64,000 nucleotides of DNA. It comes from Nitrosospira sp. (GTDB taxonomy: Bacteria; Pseudomonadota; Gammaproteobacteria; Burkholderiales; Nitrosomonadaceae). Numbering within the stretch: position 1 is the stretch's first letter; each line of letters begins with the position of its first letter. Position numbers and translations under genes: made by a program. The stretch spans positions 62,001 to 126,000 of the forward strand of contig JACDGV010000001.1 in NCBI GenBank assembly GCA_013821425.1, given 5' to 3'. The notes below the pieces were generated by a model. It searched no databases. It was not told where the DNA came from and saw only the letters and a program-made list of their open reading frames with translations. This document shows, in pieces, positions 1-10,061 of this stretch.

Positions 1-1568
1 CACAAGTGGCGGTGGTGCACAACGGCATCATCGAGAATCACGAGGGACTGCGCCAGCGTTTACAACAGGCCGGGTTCGCTTTCGTCTCCGATACCGATAC
101 CGAAGTTATCGCTCACCTTATTTCTTTTCACCTCAAGCAAAACCCCGATTTATTCGAGGCGGTGTGTCGTTCCATAGCGGAATTACAGGGCGCGTATGCC
201 ATTGCAGTCATGGAAGAGGCGCGGCCGGAACGCATTATCGTCTGCCGCAATGGCGCGCCATTGCTGCTGGGATTGGGAGAGGCGGGCAATTATGCAGCTT
301 CGGATGCTTCCGCCCTGCTGCAGGTAACGCGGCGCATGATTTATCTGGAAGAAGGCGATGTGGCCGAACTGCACTACGACGGATACCGCATCGTCAATTG
401 CCTTCATGGTGGGCGCGCGGAAGTATCGCGCATGGTGCAGCAAAGCGAATTGACCAACGAAGCGGTGGAAATGGGGCCGTATGCCCATTTCATGCAGAAG
501 GAGATATTCGAGCAACCGGGGGTGGTGGCGAACACCCTGGAAATGGTTGTAAACGCCCAATCCATTTCGCCGCGGCTGTTTGGCAGCGAGGCCGAGGAGA
601 TTTTCAACAAAACCTCCAGCATACTGATAATCGCCTGTGGGACCAGCTACCATGCCGGTCTGGTTGCGCGCTACTGGCTGGAAACGGTGGCGGGAATACC
701 GTGCAACGTCGAAATTGCCAGCGAGTATCGCTACCGTAACCCTGCGGTCGGTCCCCGCACACTGGTGGTGGGAATCTCCCAGTCGGGAGAAACAGCGGAT
801 ACCCTCGCCGCTCTCAGCTTCGCAAAATCGCTGGGCCACAGCCACAGCCTTGCTATCTGCAATGCGGCCGAAAGTGCTTTGGTGCGTCAGACAAACCTGC
901 GCTTTCTTACACGCGCCGGACCGGAAATTGGCGTGGCCTCCACCAAGGCGTTTACTACCCAGCTCGCGGCGCTGATGTTGCTTACCATGACCCTGGCGAA
1001 AATGCGCGGCAAATTATCCGGAGAGGGCGAGCGCCTGATGATCGCCGCGCTGCGTCACCTTCCCGTTGCCCTCAAGCACGCATTGGAAGTGGAGCCCGAA
1101 GTCAAAGCCTGGGCGGAAGGATTTGCGGAAAAACGCCATGCTCTCTTTCTGGGCCGAGGCATGCACTATCCCATCGCCATGGAAGGGGCACTCAAGCTCA
1201 AGGAAATCTCATACATTCACGCCGAAGCCTACGCTGCGGGGGAACTCAAGCACGGTCCGCTGGCGCTGGTGGACAAGGACATGCCGGTAGTTGCCATCGC
1301 ACCCAACGACGCGCTGCTGGAAAAGCTCAAATCCAACCTGCAGGAAGTGCGTGCGCGTGGCGGTGAGCTCTATGTTTTCGCCGATGCCGATTCCCAAATT
1401 ACCGAAAGCGAAGGCGTGCACATTATTCGCCTGGCGGAACATGCCGGACTGCTGAGTCCTATCCTCCATACTATTCCCCTGCAATTGCTGGCTTATCACG
1501 TTGCATTGCAAAAAGGTACTGACGTCGACAAGCCGAGAAACCTGGCGAAGTCGGTGACAGTGGAGTAG
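1..1568 (+). CDS. glmS: Glutamine--fructose-6-phosphate aminotransferase (isomerizing), 5' truncated by window edge
   Basis: Makes glucosamine-6-phosphate from fructose-6-phosphate and glutamine, the first committed step to UDP-GlcNAc for peptidoglycan and lipopolysaccharide. The first full codon is at 3; about 520 residues are present of a family length near 610, so the N-terminal catalytic Cys lies outside the window. The remaining glutaminase part shows NGIIENH and [10 protein letters not shown]. Two SIS sugar-isomerase domains follow: CGTSYHAG and SQSGETADT in the first, [18 protein letters not shown] in the second. The C-terminus LAKSVTVE is the typical GlmS ending. No convincing terminator follows the TAG stop. 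Confidence 0.97.
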   Translation, partial: QVAVVHNGIIENHEGLRQRLQQAGFAFVSDTDTEVIAHLISFHLKQNPDLFEAVCRSIAELQGAYAIAVMEEARPERIIVCRNGAPLLLGLGEAGNYAASDASALLQVTRRMIYLEEGDVAELHYDGYRIVNCLHGGRAEVSRMVQQSELTNEAVEMGPYAHFMQKEIFEQPGVVANTLEMVVNAQSISPRLFGSEAEEIFNKTSSILIIACGTSYHAGLVARYWLETVAGIPCNVEIASEYRYRNPAVGPRTLVVGISQSGETADTLAALSFAKSLGHSHSLAICNAAESALVRQTNLRFLTRAGPEIGVASTKAFTTQLAALMLLTMTLAKMRGKLSGEGERLMIAALRHLPVALKHALEVEPEVKAWAEGFAEKRHALFLGRGMHYPIAMEGALKLKEISYIHAEAYAAGELKHGPLALVDKDMPVVAIAPNDALLEKLKSNLQEVRARGGELYVFADADSQITESEGVHIIRLAEHAGLLSPILHTIPLQLLAYHVALQKGTDVDKPRNLAKSVTVE

Positions 1569-1827
1569 TTACTCATTACCGAATTGCAGGGCCTTGGGGA
1601 AAAACCGTGGCCCGCCCCTTGTTATTGATGCCCGACCAGCAGCGATACCGAAGCAAGGGCCGAATATCAAGGATATGATCGTAGCTGCCGGGGCGGCCAT
1701 AGCAGCTAGCGCCCTGAGCACGGCGAAAACCGTTTTCTATGCCTTCCGCCACGACGGGAGATATTCCAGCAAGCTCTTCATTCAAATGTTCTTTGACGCA
1801 CTCGCGGAGACTGTCCGTATTTGTGGT
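1569..1827. other. Intergenic stretch between glmS and higA, no confident gene
   Basis: Roughly 260 bases separate glmS from the convergent higA gene. Both strands carry short open frames of 69 to 81 codons, with no recognisable domain and no good ribosome binding site. On the minus strand the frame stays open past the higA stop codon and would encode a helical-looking SLRECVKEHLNEELAG segment. I cannot tell a decayed gene from chance. Confidence 0.4.
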
Positions 1828-2160
1828 TTAGATTTGTGAACGCGGTGGGTTCCCAGGCTTCGCGTGAAAGGGTGATACCTTTATATCTCCCTCACGCTTA
1901 CGGGCTTGAGCAATTGCAAAGCTGCTCTGCATTCGCATGAGCGTGTCCATCGAAGCACCAAAGGCCTTCTCGATGCGAAGCGCCATTTCTGGCGATAGCG
2001 AAGCACGCTCGTTGAGGAAGGCGGATAGCGCGGGGCGTGTCACCCCTAACGCCTGCGCAGCCTCAGTCACCGAAAGCCCAAGAGGCTCGATGATCTCCGT
2101 TTTAACTAATCCGCCGGGATGAGCCGGGTTCTTCATGCGGACTCCCTGCACTGCGCCCAT
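1828..2160 (-). CDS. higA: HigA-family antitoxin, XRE-type helix-turn-helix
   Basis: Antitoxin of a HigBA module: it should bind and neutralise HigB and repress its own operon through a helix-turn-helix. The protein is 110 residues; the HTH region reads LSVTEAAQALGVTRPALS then FLNERASLSPEMALRIEKAF, typical of the VapI/HigA group. Two starts are possible. The ATG at 2160 has a strong AAGGAGG six bases upstream; the ATG at 2136 (MKNPAHPGGL, the usual family start) also has AGGGAG at suitable distance. It lies 14 bases downstream of the toxin gene, the toxin-first order characteristic of higBA. Confidence 0.93.
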   Translation of the reverse strand: MGAVQGVRMKNPAHPGGLVKTEIIEPLGLSVTEAAQALGVTRPALSAFLNERASLSPEMALRIEKAFGASMDTLMRMQSSFAIAQARKREGDIKVSPFHAKPGNPPRSQI

Positions 2161-2174
2161 GATCCACCTCCTTC

Positions 2175-2465
2175 TTAGTGATAGTCCTCATAATCGAGGT
2201 CGATGATTTCGACCTCGGATTGCTCGATGCGAAACGTCATACGCCAGTTTTTGGTTATGAAGAGGCTCCATGTGCCTTTACGGTCTCCGGTAAGTTGATG
2301 GGCTTTCCAGCCAGGCACCGTCCGTAGCTCATCCTCTCTCTCCATATCTTGGAGAAAGGAAACGATCTTGCGGACCTTCGGCACGACGGCCGGTTGAAGG
2401 CCAGACAAGTCGTCATTTTCGATAAATCGGTGCAATCCTTTATGGATCACGTTCCTGATCTTCAT
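2175..2465 (-). CDS. higB: HigB-family toxin (RelE superfamily mRNA interferase)
   Basis: Predicted ribosome-dependent endoribonuclease toxin of the plasmid-maintenance killer / HigB type. The 96-residue protein shows family landmarks: LRTVPGWKAHQLTGDRKG, then WSLFITKNWRMTFRIE and the acidic end IDLDYEDYH. The basic and aromatic residues in the WRMTFR strand fit the RelE-like active-site side. It is first in the operon, directly downstream of a 26-base palindrome that is probably the HigA operator. Such chromosomal pairs are often horizontally mobile, though no transfer scar is visible here. Confidence 0.93.
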   Translation of the reverse strand: MKIRNVIHKGLHRFIENDDLSGLQPAVVPKVRKIVSFLQDMEREDELRTVPGWKAHQLTGDRKGTWSLFITKNWRMTFRIEQSEVEIIDLDYEDYH

Positions 2466-2486
2466 AGCTGATGCTGCCAGAGCGAG

Positions 2487-2512
2487 TGTATTGTGTCAAG
2501 CCACACATTACA
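2487..2512. promoter_or_regulatory. Imperfect palindrome upstream of higB, candidate HigA operator
   Basis: Two 10-base arms, TGTATTGTGT and ACACATTACA, pair at 9 of 10 positions around a 6-base centre. The site ends about 20 bases ahead of the higB start. A TTGACA hexamer on the minus strand (2499-2494) lies inside it, so a bound repressor would cover a -35 element. The matching -10 is weak, so the promoter assignment is tentative. Confidence 0.65.
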
Positions 2513-2702
2513 TAAAGGATGCTGGGTGGTGCTTATCGGACCGGCGTGGGCGGACACTCGAATTCGCAGGCCTCGCGGCCCTACAGATTTAATACCAGCA
2601 ACAGCTTTCGCTGCCGGCCTGTGGAGGTGCAAATAATGCTTTCACCCTGCCTGGCTAGGTATTGGGCTGGCAGCGACGATTGGAATTGTAATTCGCGGAC
2701 CA

Positions 2703-3926
2703 TTACTCATACCGCAGCGCCTCCACCGGTTTCAGTGCCGCTGCCTTTCTCGCGGGATAAAAACCAAAGAATATCCCTACCGCCGAGGCAAACGCGAACG
2801 CCAGCGCGACCATGCTGAAGGTAATTACGACCACCATATCCGCCGCCCGACTTACTGCCCAGGCGCCGCCAATGCCTATGGCAACACCTATGAGCCCGCC
2901 CAGGATGCAGATTACGAGCGCCTCCAGCAGGAACTGGGCAAGTATGGCGCGGCGGTTGGCGCCGATGGCCATGCGGATGCCAATTTCGCGCGTGCGTTCG
3001 GTCACGGATACCAGCATGATATTCATGATGCCGATGCCTCCCACCAGCAGCGACACCGATGCGATTGCCCCCAGCATAAGCGACATTACCTTGGCTGCTC
3101 CCGTCGCCACCGCCGCAAGCGCCGCCATGTTGCGCACGGTAAAGTCATTTTCGGTGCCTTCGGGGATGCGGTGGCGCTGGCGCAGCAACTGATTCATCTC
3201 AGTCTCGGCTTCATCCATCACCTCCGGCGATTCAGCCTGCGCCATCATGAAACGTATCGTCCCCGGGAACTGGTTGCCAAAAATCTGCCGCTGCCCCGTT
3301 GTGAGCGGGATAAAGACGGCGTCGTCCTGGTCGCGCCCGTCGAGGCTTTGCCCCTTCGCGGTGAGCACACCTGCCACCACAAACGGGCTATTGGTGATTC
3401 GCACGGTTTTCCCCACCGGGTCTTCATCGCCAAACAGGTTCTGAACGGTTTGCTGCCCTAGAATCGCAATACGAGTGGCGGAGCGCAGATCAGCCTCAGT
3501 GAACAAGGTGCCGCTTTCCACACCCCAGTTCCGCACGTTAAAGTAGTCAGGCGTCACGCCGGTGATAACGGTGCTCCAGTTGTTCGCGCCATAGTTCAGT
3601 TGCGCCGTCCCGGATAGGATGGGTGCAGTGGCTTTGATCGAGGGCAAATGGGCAATTGCTTCGGCATCCCCCATTGTCAGGGTTTGCACGGCGCCGCTAC
3701 CGGAGCGCAGGGCGCCTGAGGAGGTCGCGCCAGGCACGACAATGAACAGGTTGCTGCCCATCGAGCTGATCGCTTGATTTACCGTGGTTTGCGCGCCCTG
3801 ACCGACCGCGAGCATCAACACTACCGCGGCCACGCCTATGATCATGCCGAGCATGGTCAAGCCGGTGCGCAGGCGGTTGAGCCGCAATGCCCTTAGCGCT
3901 TCGCCAATAATCGCTAGAAGGCTCAT
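2703..3926 (-). CDS. macB: MacB-like ABC transporter permease (FtsX superfamily)
   Basis: Membrane subunit of a MacAB-TolC-like exporter that uses ATP to drive substrates through a periplasmic adaptor. The 407-residue protein has the classic layout: a first membrane helix near residues 20-45 (LRTGLTMLGMIIGVAAVV), a large periplasmic domain with the usual VDVRNW-like core, then three C-terminal helices from about residue 280 and the ending PVEALRYE. The motif ERTREIGIRMAIGA is typical of MacB/FtsX permeases. Its start overlaps the ATPase stop by four bases (ATGA). In E. coli the two parts form one polypeptide; here they are separate genes. Substrate cannot be read from the sequence. Confidence 0.93.
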   Translation of the reverse strand: MSLLAIIGEALRALRLNRLRTGLTMLGMIIGVAAVVLMLAVGQGAQTTVNQAISSMGSNLFIVVPGATSSGALRSGSGAVQTLTMGDAEAIAHLPSIKATAPILSGTAQLNYGANNWSTVITGVTPDYFNVRNWGVESGTLFTEADLRSATRIAILGQQTVQNLFGDEDPVGKTVRITNSPFVVAGVLTAKGQSLDGRDQDDAVFIPLTTGQRQIFGNQFPGTIRFMMAQAESPEVMDEAETEMNQLLRQRHRIPEGTENDFTVRNMAALAAVATGAAKVMSLMLGAIASVSLLVGGIGIMNIMLVSVTERTREIGIRMAIGANRRAILAQFLLEALVICILGGLIGVAIGIGGAWAVSRAADMVVVITFSMVALAFAFASAVGIFFGFYPARKAAALKPVEALRYE

Positions 3927-4672
3927 GCGTGCGCCCCGTCATCATGCACTACGTGTCCGTCCTGAAAACGGATTACCCGCTGCGTATAGGCAGCGATGTC
4001 GTCTTCATGAGTCACAAGCACAATCGTGATGCCTTGGTCCCGATTGAGTTGTTGAAAAATCGCCATGATTTCACGGCTGGTCTGGGTATCGAGATTGCCG
4101 GTAGGCTCGTCCGCGAGTATGAGCTGCGGATTATTGACCAGCGCCCGGCTAATGGCAACGCGCTGCTGCTGCCCCCCCGAGAGCTGATTCGGCTGATACG
4201 CGGCAAACCTCCTCAAGCCGGTCTGATTTAGCAGTTCCAGCGCCCGCTTGCGGCTGTCCGAGCGGCTCACGCCCGCGTAGAGCAAGGGAGCCGCGACGTT
4301 ATCCAGTGCCGTCATGCGCTTCAGCAGATTGAATCCCTGGAATACAAACCCGATGTTGCGATTGCGCACGCGTGCAAGTTCATCGTCCGAAAGCGACGCG
4401 ATATCGCATCCCTCAAGCCAGTAGTGGCCGCTGGTAGGGGTATCGAGGCAACCCAGTATGTTCATCAGGGTCGATTTGCCCGAACCCGAATGTCCCATGA
4501 TCGCGACGAAATCTCCTCGATCTATTGCGAGGTTCACATCGAAAAGCACCTGGCTATTAACCACCCCGCCCTCGCCCCCTTCGAGACTCCCGTCCAGGCT
4601 ATAGACCTTGCTGAGATTCTCCACCCTGATTAGCGGGTTACCGGAAACGTCATGATGCATGAGCGGCGTCAT
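3923..4672 (-). CDS. MacB/LolD-type ABC transporter ATP-binding protein
   Basis: Nucleotide-binding subunit energising the adjacent permease. The 249-residue protein shows Walker A (GHSGSGKST), the signature LSGGQQQR, Walker B followed by the MacB/LolD hallmark [12 protein letters not shown], and the switch His in VTHEDD. Its start overlaps the adaptor-gene stop by one base (TGATG) and its stop overlaps the permease start by four, so the three genes are translationally coupled. A roughly 20-residue Gly/Glu-rich insertion (residues 27-40) follows the first strand, which is slightly unusual for the family. Confidence 0.94.
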   Translation of the reverse strand: MTPLMHHDVSGNPLIRVENLSKVYSLDGSLEGGEGGVVNSQVLFDVNLAIDRGDFVAIMGHSGSGKSTLMNILGCLDTPTSGHYWLEGCDIASLSDDELARVRNRNIGFVFQGFNLLKRMTALDNVAAPLLYAGVSRSDSRKRALELLNQTGLRRFAAYQPNQLSGGQQQRVAISRALVNNPQLILADEPTGNLDTQTSREIMAIFQQLNRDQGITIVLVTHEDDIAAYTQRVIRFQDGHVVHDDGAHA

Positions 4673-5817
4673 CAGAACATTCTGAACCTGAGCTTACTCC
4701 CGGACTTATCCTTTTCGGCTACATCGCGAATGATCAGTTCATGGCCCTTCGTGATCTCCCCCTCCAGGATTTCGGTGAAATTGTTATCGGCAATACCGGT
4801 TTTGACAGTGACCGGAACGGGCTTCCCATCTTCCAGACGGTACACCCGCTGTTTGCCTGGCTCCCGCGCGCCCGGCGGTGGGATGTCCGTATCTTCGGCT
4901 GGCTTGTAGCGTAGCGCGGCATTGGGGACACGCAGTACATCCAGCTTCTGGTTGACGGTGAAACGTACGTTCGCGGTCATGCCCGGCAACAATGCCCCAT
5001 CGTCATTGGATACCGCCACGATTACGTTATACGACACGACATTCAGCTGGATGGTGGGGTTGAGGCGCACCTGCTTTACCGTGCCGGTAAACTCCCGCTC
5101 CTGGTAAGCATCTACGGTGAAGTGCACTGTCTGGCCCAGACGCAGCTGGCCGATATCCGCCTCCGCCACGCTGGTATCGATCTGCATCTGGCCCAAATCC
5201 TTGGCGATCTGGAACAAAATGGGCGTCTGAAAACTCGCCGCAACTGTCTGGCCGATGTCCACGTCGCGCGCGATTACGATGCCGGAGATGGGCGAACGGA
5301 TAACGCTGTAGTCGAGACTGGTTCGGTCGCGTGCCCACTGGGCTTCGCTCACCGCAAGCTGGGCACGGGCCGCTTCCAGCTGCTGTTCTACTGTTTCCAA
5401 AGCATCGGGAGAAATAAATCCCTGCTCCATGAGTGCGCGTTGTCGGGCCATCCTGTTCTCGGCCAGCTTCAGGCTGGTTCGGGCGTTTGTCACATTGGCC
5501 TCCGACTGCCGCAATTGCGCCTCAAACAGCGACGGATCCAGTTCTGCCAGTATCTGCCCCGCCTCGACTTCGTCGTTGAAGTCTGCGTGCAACTTATATA
5601 TCGTGCCCGACACCTGGGTACCGACGTTAACCAGTACCACCGGGTTCAGAGTGCCGTTGGCGGTAATGTTTTGCACGATATCGCCCCGGTCAACACGCTG
5701 CGTTTTGTACCTTTCCTGCATGGAATCCGGTTTTGTTTGCCAGTACCACAAGCCGGCCGCAGCCAATAGCAGTGCCAGGATGATGATGAACGCCTTGCGG
5801 GACGGAGTAAAGGCCAT
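4672..5817 (-). CDS. macA: MacA-like periplasmic adaptor (HlyD / RND membrane-fusion family)
   Basis: Links the inner-membrane MacB-like permease to an outer-membrane TolC-type channel. The 381-residue protein has one N-terminal membrane anchor (residues 9-27), a first half-lipoyl segment with GTQVSGTIYKLHADFNDEVEAGQ, a long helical hairpin around residues 95-155, the second half-lipoyl segment (SPISGIVIARDVDIGQTV) and C-terminal beta-barrel and membrane-proximal domains. It is the first gene of a three-gene minus-strand operon. No outer-membrane channel gene is present next to it, so TolC is presumably encoded elsewhere. Confidence 0.93.
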   Translation of the reverse strand: MAFTPSRKAFIIILALLLAAAGLWYWQTKPDSMQERYKTQRVDRGDIVQNITANGTLNPVVLVNVGTQVSGTIYKLHADFNDEVEAGQILAELDPSLFEAQLRQSEANVTNARTSLKLAENRMARQRALMEQGFISPDALETVEQQLEAARAQLAVSEAQWARDRTSLDYSVIRSPISGIVIARDVDIGQTVAASFQTPILFQIAKDLGQMQIDTSVAEADIGQLRLGQTVHFTVDAYQEREFTGTVKQVRLNPTIQLNVVSYNVIVAVSNDDGALLPGMTANVRFTVNQKLDVLRVPNAALRYKPAEDTDIPPPGAREPGKQRVYRLEDGKPVPVTVKTGIADNNFTEILEGEITKGHELIIRDVAEKDKSGSKLRFRMF

Positions 5818-6043
5818 AGTGACTGAGGAGTATCCGTTGCCAGGCGGGGAAAAGGACGAAAGGCGGGATGTTACCCGAGTATAAGCAGTTTATAAAATAG
5901 ACCTAAGCCAAAGTACCGACGACTATCCTGTCATGGGCAGCAGGGTCAACCGGCAACGCTGGTATGGGGTGGACAGCGGAGGTGAGCCGCTGGGCAGGAC
6001 TGATTGTCCTCGACCGGGACAAAACCGCCCCGTAGCTGGAAGG

Positions 6044-7552
6044 CTATTTTTTTTCCTGATCGGCGGCGAGTTCGCGCAACTCCTTAAGGCGCGCTTCCAT
6101 ACTGGATGCCCGGTAAAAATCCCCGTCGCTATTCTTCAATGCAATCTGCAGCTGTTCAACCGCAGCTGCAAAATTACCCAGTCGCGAATACACTTCCGCC
6201 AGTGCGCGATGCTGCGCCGCGATATTTCCTGCCGCTTCGTGAGCTTGCGCCTGCAATTTGTAGAGACGCACGTCATTTGGGGTGAACTGCAGTTGCTGGC
6301 TAACGAACTTGAGCGCCGCATCAGTATCGCCATTGCGGAGCAGCGCATCTGCGTAGTCGTAGATTAGAGCGCGGTGCTGGGGAAACGTCTGTAGCGCTTC
6401 CGTGTAAATGTCGAAGGCTTCCGTCTTGTGTCCTGCGGCGAGCTTGACACGAGCCGCGAGGGTTTCAATCATGGCGTTGTACTGCGACATGTTGCCTTTA
6501 ACCTGAATCGATTTCCCCAGCCGGTGATTCTCCAATGTTTCATCTGCTTCATCATCTAGCAAGCTTGCATACAGGCGTGCCAGTTCCTTATCTGCTCGGG
6601 TAAAGTTTCGGCTGCGCAATAGTGCATGGATGAGCCCATAGCGTTCCACAGTTTCATTGCTATAGCGCTTTTCCTGCAAAAGTAAGTCGAAGTACCTGAC
6701 TGCGTCCGCGGGCTTTTCCATGGATGCTCGCAGCTTGGCCCGCACCAGCTGAAAATCCATGCTATCGGCAACCTGACGGTAAGGCATGCCTTGGGTGCGG
6801 TTGTCGATATCAGCGATGCGTTCATAAGTAATGGGGTGGGTTCGGAGATACGACGGAGCACCGCTTTCCTGGAATCGCGAGGCTTTTTGCAGGCGCTCGA
6901 AAAAGTCCGACATTCCGTTTGGATCGAGACCAGCGCCGATCAGTATATTCAGGCCAATGCGATCGGCCTCTTTTTCATGGTCCCGGGTGAAGTCAAGTTG
7001 TTTCTGGATCTGGGCCGCCTGTGAGCCAACCAGGACAGCCTGCGCTGCCTGAGGGTTGGAACGTGCCGCCAGGACAGCCAGCGCTACCGCCGCAAGAGAA
7101 GTCATCATGCTGTATTTTTGTCCCGCGATCATGCGCGCAAGATGTTTTTGTGTAACATGCGCAATTTCATGCGCCATTACACCGGCCAACTCCGATTCGG
7201 TTTGTGCCGCCAGAATGAGCCCGCTGTTGAAGCCCATGAATCCTCCGGGCAGCGCAAACGCGTTGACTGCAGGGTCCTGCAGGGCAAAGAACTCGAATTC
7301 CTGATCGGGATGGGCCTCATTCGAGCTGAGAATCAACCTGTTGCCCAGGTTGGTCAGGTACCCGGCTATTTCGGCGTCATCCAGATAGCTGCGGTCTGCA
7401 CGGATCTCAGACATGATTTTCAGGCCGAGTTCGCGTTCCTGGCGTGGCGATATGGTGGTCTGGGATACGTCGCCCAGCTCTGGCAATCCATCAGCCAGAA
7501 CGTTGGCCGCAATTAACATTGGCAAGCTGGCGATTAAGTGACTCAATTTCAT
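6044..7552 (-). CDS. bepA: BepA/YfgC-like periplasmic M48 metalloprotease with TPR repeats
   Basis: Periplasmic zinc protease and chaperone of outer-membrane protein assembly quality control. With the start at 7552 the protein is about 502 residues and begins with a clear signal peptide ending near ANVLA-DG. The zinc site is HEIAHVTQKH, with the third ligand Glu in DHEKEADRIG. The C-terminal half consists of tetratricopeptide repeats (LQTFPQHRALIYDYADALL and similar). A longer in-frame start at 7675 would put 41 unrelated residues ahead of the signal peptide and is rejected. It reads toward the MacA promoter side and is not obviously in an operon. Confidence 0.92.
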   Translation of the reverse strand: MKLSHLIASLPMLIAANVLADGLPELGDVSQTTISPRQERELGLKIMSEIRADRSYLDDAEIAGYLTNLGNRLILSSNEAHPDQEFEFFALQDPAVNAFALPGGFMGFNSGLILAAQTESELAGVMAHEIAHVTQKHLARMIAGQKYSMMTSLAAVALAVLAARSNPQAAQAVLVGSQAAQIQKQLDFTRDHEKEADRIGLNILIGAGLDPNGMSDFFERLQKASRFQESGAPSYLRTHPITYERIADIDNRTQGMPYRQVADSMDFQLVRAKLRASMEKPADAVRYFDLLLQEKRYSNETVERYGLIHALLRSRNFTRADKELARLYASLLDDEADETLENHRLGKSIQVKGNMSQYNAMIETLAARVKLAAGHKTEAFDIYTEALQTFPQHRALIYDYADALLRNGDTDAALKFVSQQLQFTPNDVRLYKLQAQAHEAAGNIAAQHRALAEVYSRLGNFAAAVEQLQIALKNSDGDFYRASSMEARLKELRELAADQEKK

Positions 7553-7796
7553 GTCGATAAGATAGCGCTTCGTCGCCGAAGTTCCGTCCACCCGTTCAAC
7601 GGATTGCTGAGTCAGGATAGGCATGGCGGAACAGGGCACCGATACACGGCTTTGAAGGAAGCAACAATGAAGCATGCGACGTTTCAGCGAGAAAGGAATA
7701 TTTGCATCCTCGAGGCGGTTCGAATTGATAAGATGGAACGCTACCAGTTACCAACCTGGGCGCAGATTATCCACCCGCGGCTGGTAGCGGGGGCGG

Positions 7797-8245
<449 letters not shown>

Positions 8246-8314
8246 TGCAAGTATTACGGACTGATGACAAGAAACGGCAAAATTTCTTTCCCCCGATTCA
8301 ATCCAGGCAGCCCG

Positions 8315-9928
8315 CTAAAACCGATCCTGATACTTAGATGTGGTCGGATAACGCCAATCCTTGCCAAAGGCTCGTTGGGTAACGCGAACTCCCGGCGCAG
8401 CCTGGTGGCGCTTGTACTCATTCTGGCGAATAAGCTGCACGACGCGGCGTACGTCCGCTTCGGCAAAGTCCATGTTTAACATGTCGGCAAGCGATAAATC
8501 ACGTTCTACATAAGCTTCGAGGATGGCATCGAGTACCTCATAAGACGGCAAGCGGTCCTGGTCGGTCTGGTCGGCGCGCAGCTCGGCTGAGGGCGCACGG
8601 GACATAACACGCTGGGGGATGACGTTCCCCAGCGTGTTACGGTAATGGCAAAGGCTGTACACCATGGTTTTGCTCAGGTCCTTCAATATAGCAAAGCCGC
8701 CCGCCATGTCACCGTACAAAGTACAATAGCCGACGGCTGTTTCCGACTTGTTGCCGGTGGTGAGTACGATCGAGCCATATTTGTTGGATAACGCCATCAG
8801 CAAGCTGCCGCGTATTCGCGCCTGCATGTTCTCCTCGGTCAAGTCAGGCTCGTCGTGGGGCAGCGAGGCGAATTCCCTCGCAAGCGAGCCCTTGAATTCA
8901 CCAAATATCGAGTCGATCGAAATTTCGCTGTAGCGAACGCCAAACGTCTCAGCCATTGCGCGCGCGTCCTGCAAACTTATATCGGCGGTGAATTGTGAGG
9001 GCATCATTACCGCCTGCACCTTGTCTGCGCCCAGCGCATCGACTGCGATCGCCAGAGTAAGTGCCGAGTCTACCCCCCCGGATAAACCCAGTAGTACACC
9101 CGGCAAGCCGTTTTTGCCGACATAATCCTCAAGACCAACGCTTAGGGCCCGATATATACTTGCTTCCACGGTTCGCGGCGGTACAATTTTCCCCTCTACG
9201 GGAGTTTTGTTTTCCAGTTCGATCAGGCCAAGGGTTTCCGTGAATTCCTCCAATTGATGAGTCAGCTCGCCTTTGCCATTCATGGCAAAGGAAGCGCCAT
9301 CAAATACCAGTTCATCCTGTCCGCCCACCAGGTTGACATAAACCAGGGGAATGCCTGTTTCACCGATACGTTGGCGTACGAGCTGATGGCGCAGGTCCAG
9401 CTTGCGCATATGATAAGGAGAGGAATTCAGCACCAGTAGTGCGTCCGCTCCGGCCTCCCTTGCGCGAGTGGCTGTGCCTCGTTCCCAAATATCCTGGCAA
9501 ATGTTTACGCCAAATTTCATACCTTCCAGTTCAAATATGCAGGGATCGGAACCGGGCACGAAATAACGCCGCTCGTCGAACACGGAATCGTTGGGAAGGA
9601 GGTTTTTGTAGTATGTCGCTATGATTTTCCCGTCGCATATTACCGAGGCGGCGTTGTAGAGTTTATCTCCCTGGAGATGAGGATGCCCTACCAGTAGTGT
9701 GACGCCACTTACTTCCCTGGCCATATCGGCGAGTGCGCCTGCGCATGCATCGCGGAAACCCCTGCGCAGTAACAGGTCTTCCGGCGGATAACCGGACAAG
9801 GCCATTTCGGGGGTAATAACCAGTCCCGCCCCGGCATTTTTTGCCTTGCTAACGTAATCGAGAATCTTCCGGACGTTACCGCTAAGGTCGCCTACTGTAC
9901 AATTAATTTGGGCAATGGCGAGCTTCAT
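8315..9928 (-). CDS. nadE: Glutamine-dependent NAD(+) synthetase
   Basis: Amidates nicotinic acid adenine dinucleotide to NAD+ using ammonia released from glutamine. The 537-residue protein has an N-terminal nitrilase-type glutaminase domain with the catalytic Glu in EMALSGYPPEDLL, Lys in YKNLLPND and Cys in FGVNICQDIWE. The C-terminal synthetase domain has the PP-loop LGLSGGVDSALT. The start ATG at 9928 is supported by the standard beginning MKLAIAQINCTVGDLSGN. The neighbouring glnB fits reported control of NadE by PII in other proteobacteria. Confidence 0.96.
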   Translation of the reverse strand: MKLAIAQINCTVGDLSGNVRKILDYVSKAKNAGAGLVITPEMALSGYPPEDLLLRRGFRDACAGALADMAREVSGVTLLVGHPHLQGDKLYNAASVICDGKIIATYYKNLLPNDSVFDERRYFVPGSDPCIFELEGMKFGVNICQDIWERGTATRAREAGADALLVLNSSPYHMRKLDLRHQLVRQRIGETGIPLVYVNLVGGQDELVFDGASFAMNGKGELTHQLEEFTETLGLIELENKTPVEGKIVPPRTVEASIYRALSVGLEDYVGKNGLPGVLLGLSGGVDSALTLAIAVDALGADKVQAVMMPSQFTADISLQDARAMAETFGVRYSEISIDSIFGEFKGSLAREFASLPHDEPDLTEENMQARIRGSLLMALSNKYGSIVLTTGNKSETAVGYCTLYGDMAGGFAILKDLSKTMVYSLCHYRNTLGNVIPQRVMSRAPSAELRADQTDQDRLPSYEVLDAILEAYVERDLSLADMLNMDFAEADVRRVVQLIRQNEYKRHQAAPGVRVTQRAFGKDWRYPTTSKYQDRF

Positions 9929-10061
9929 GTTGGAAGGTGCTATTTCGTCATGCTTACGTCGCCCGCTGGGCTTGACAATCTACCGAATAATACCAGAATG
10001 GGGCGTGTTCCGTAGGCTACCGATCGGTTTAGCACAAAGGCCCAAGCGCGAAAAATTCTAT

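Noticed and set aside
183-845. 220-codon minus-strand frame inside glmS
   Set aside because: It lies wholly antisense to well-conserved glmS coding sequence and shows no protein family features.
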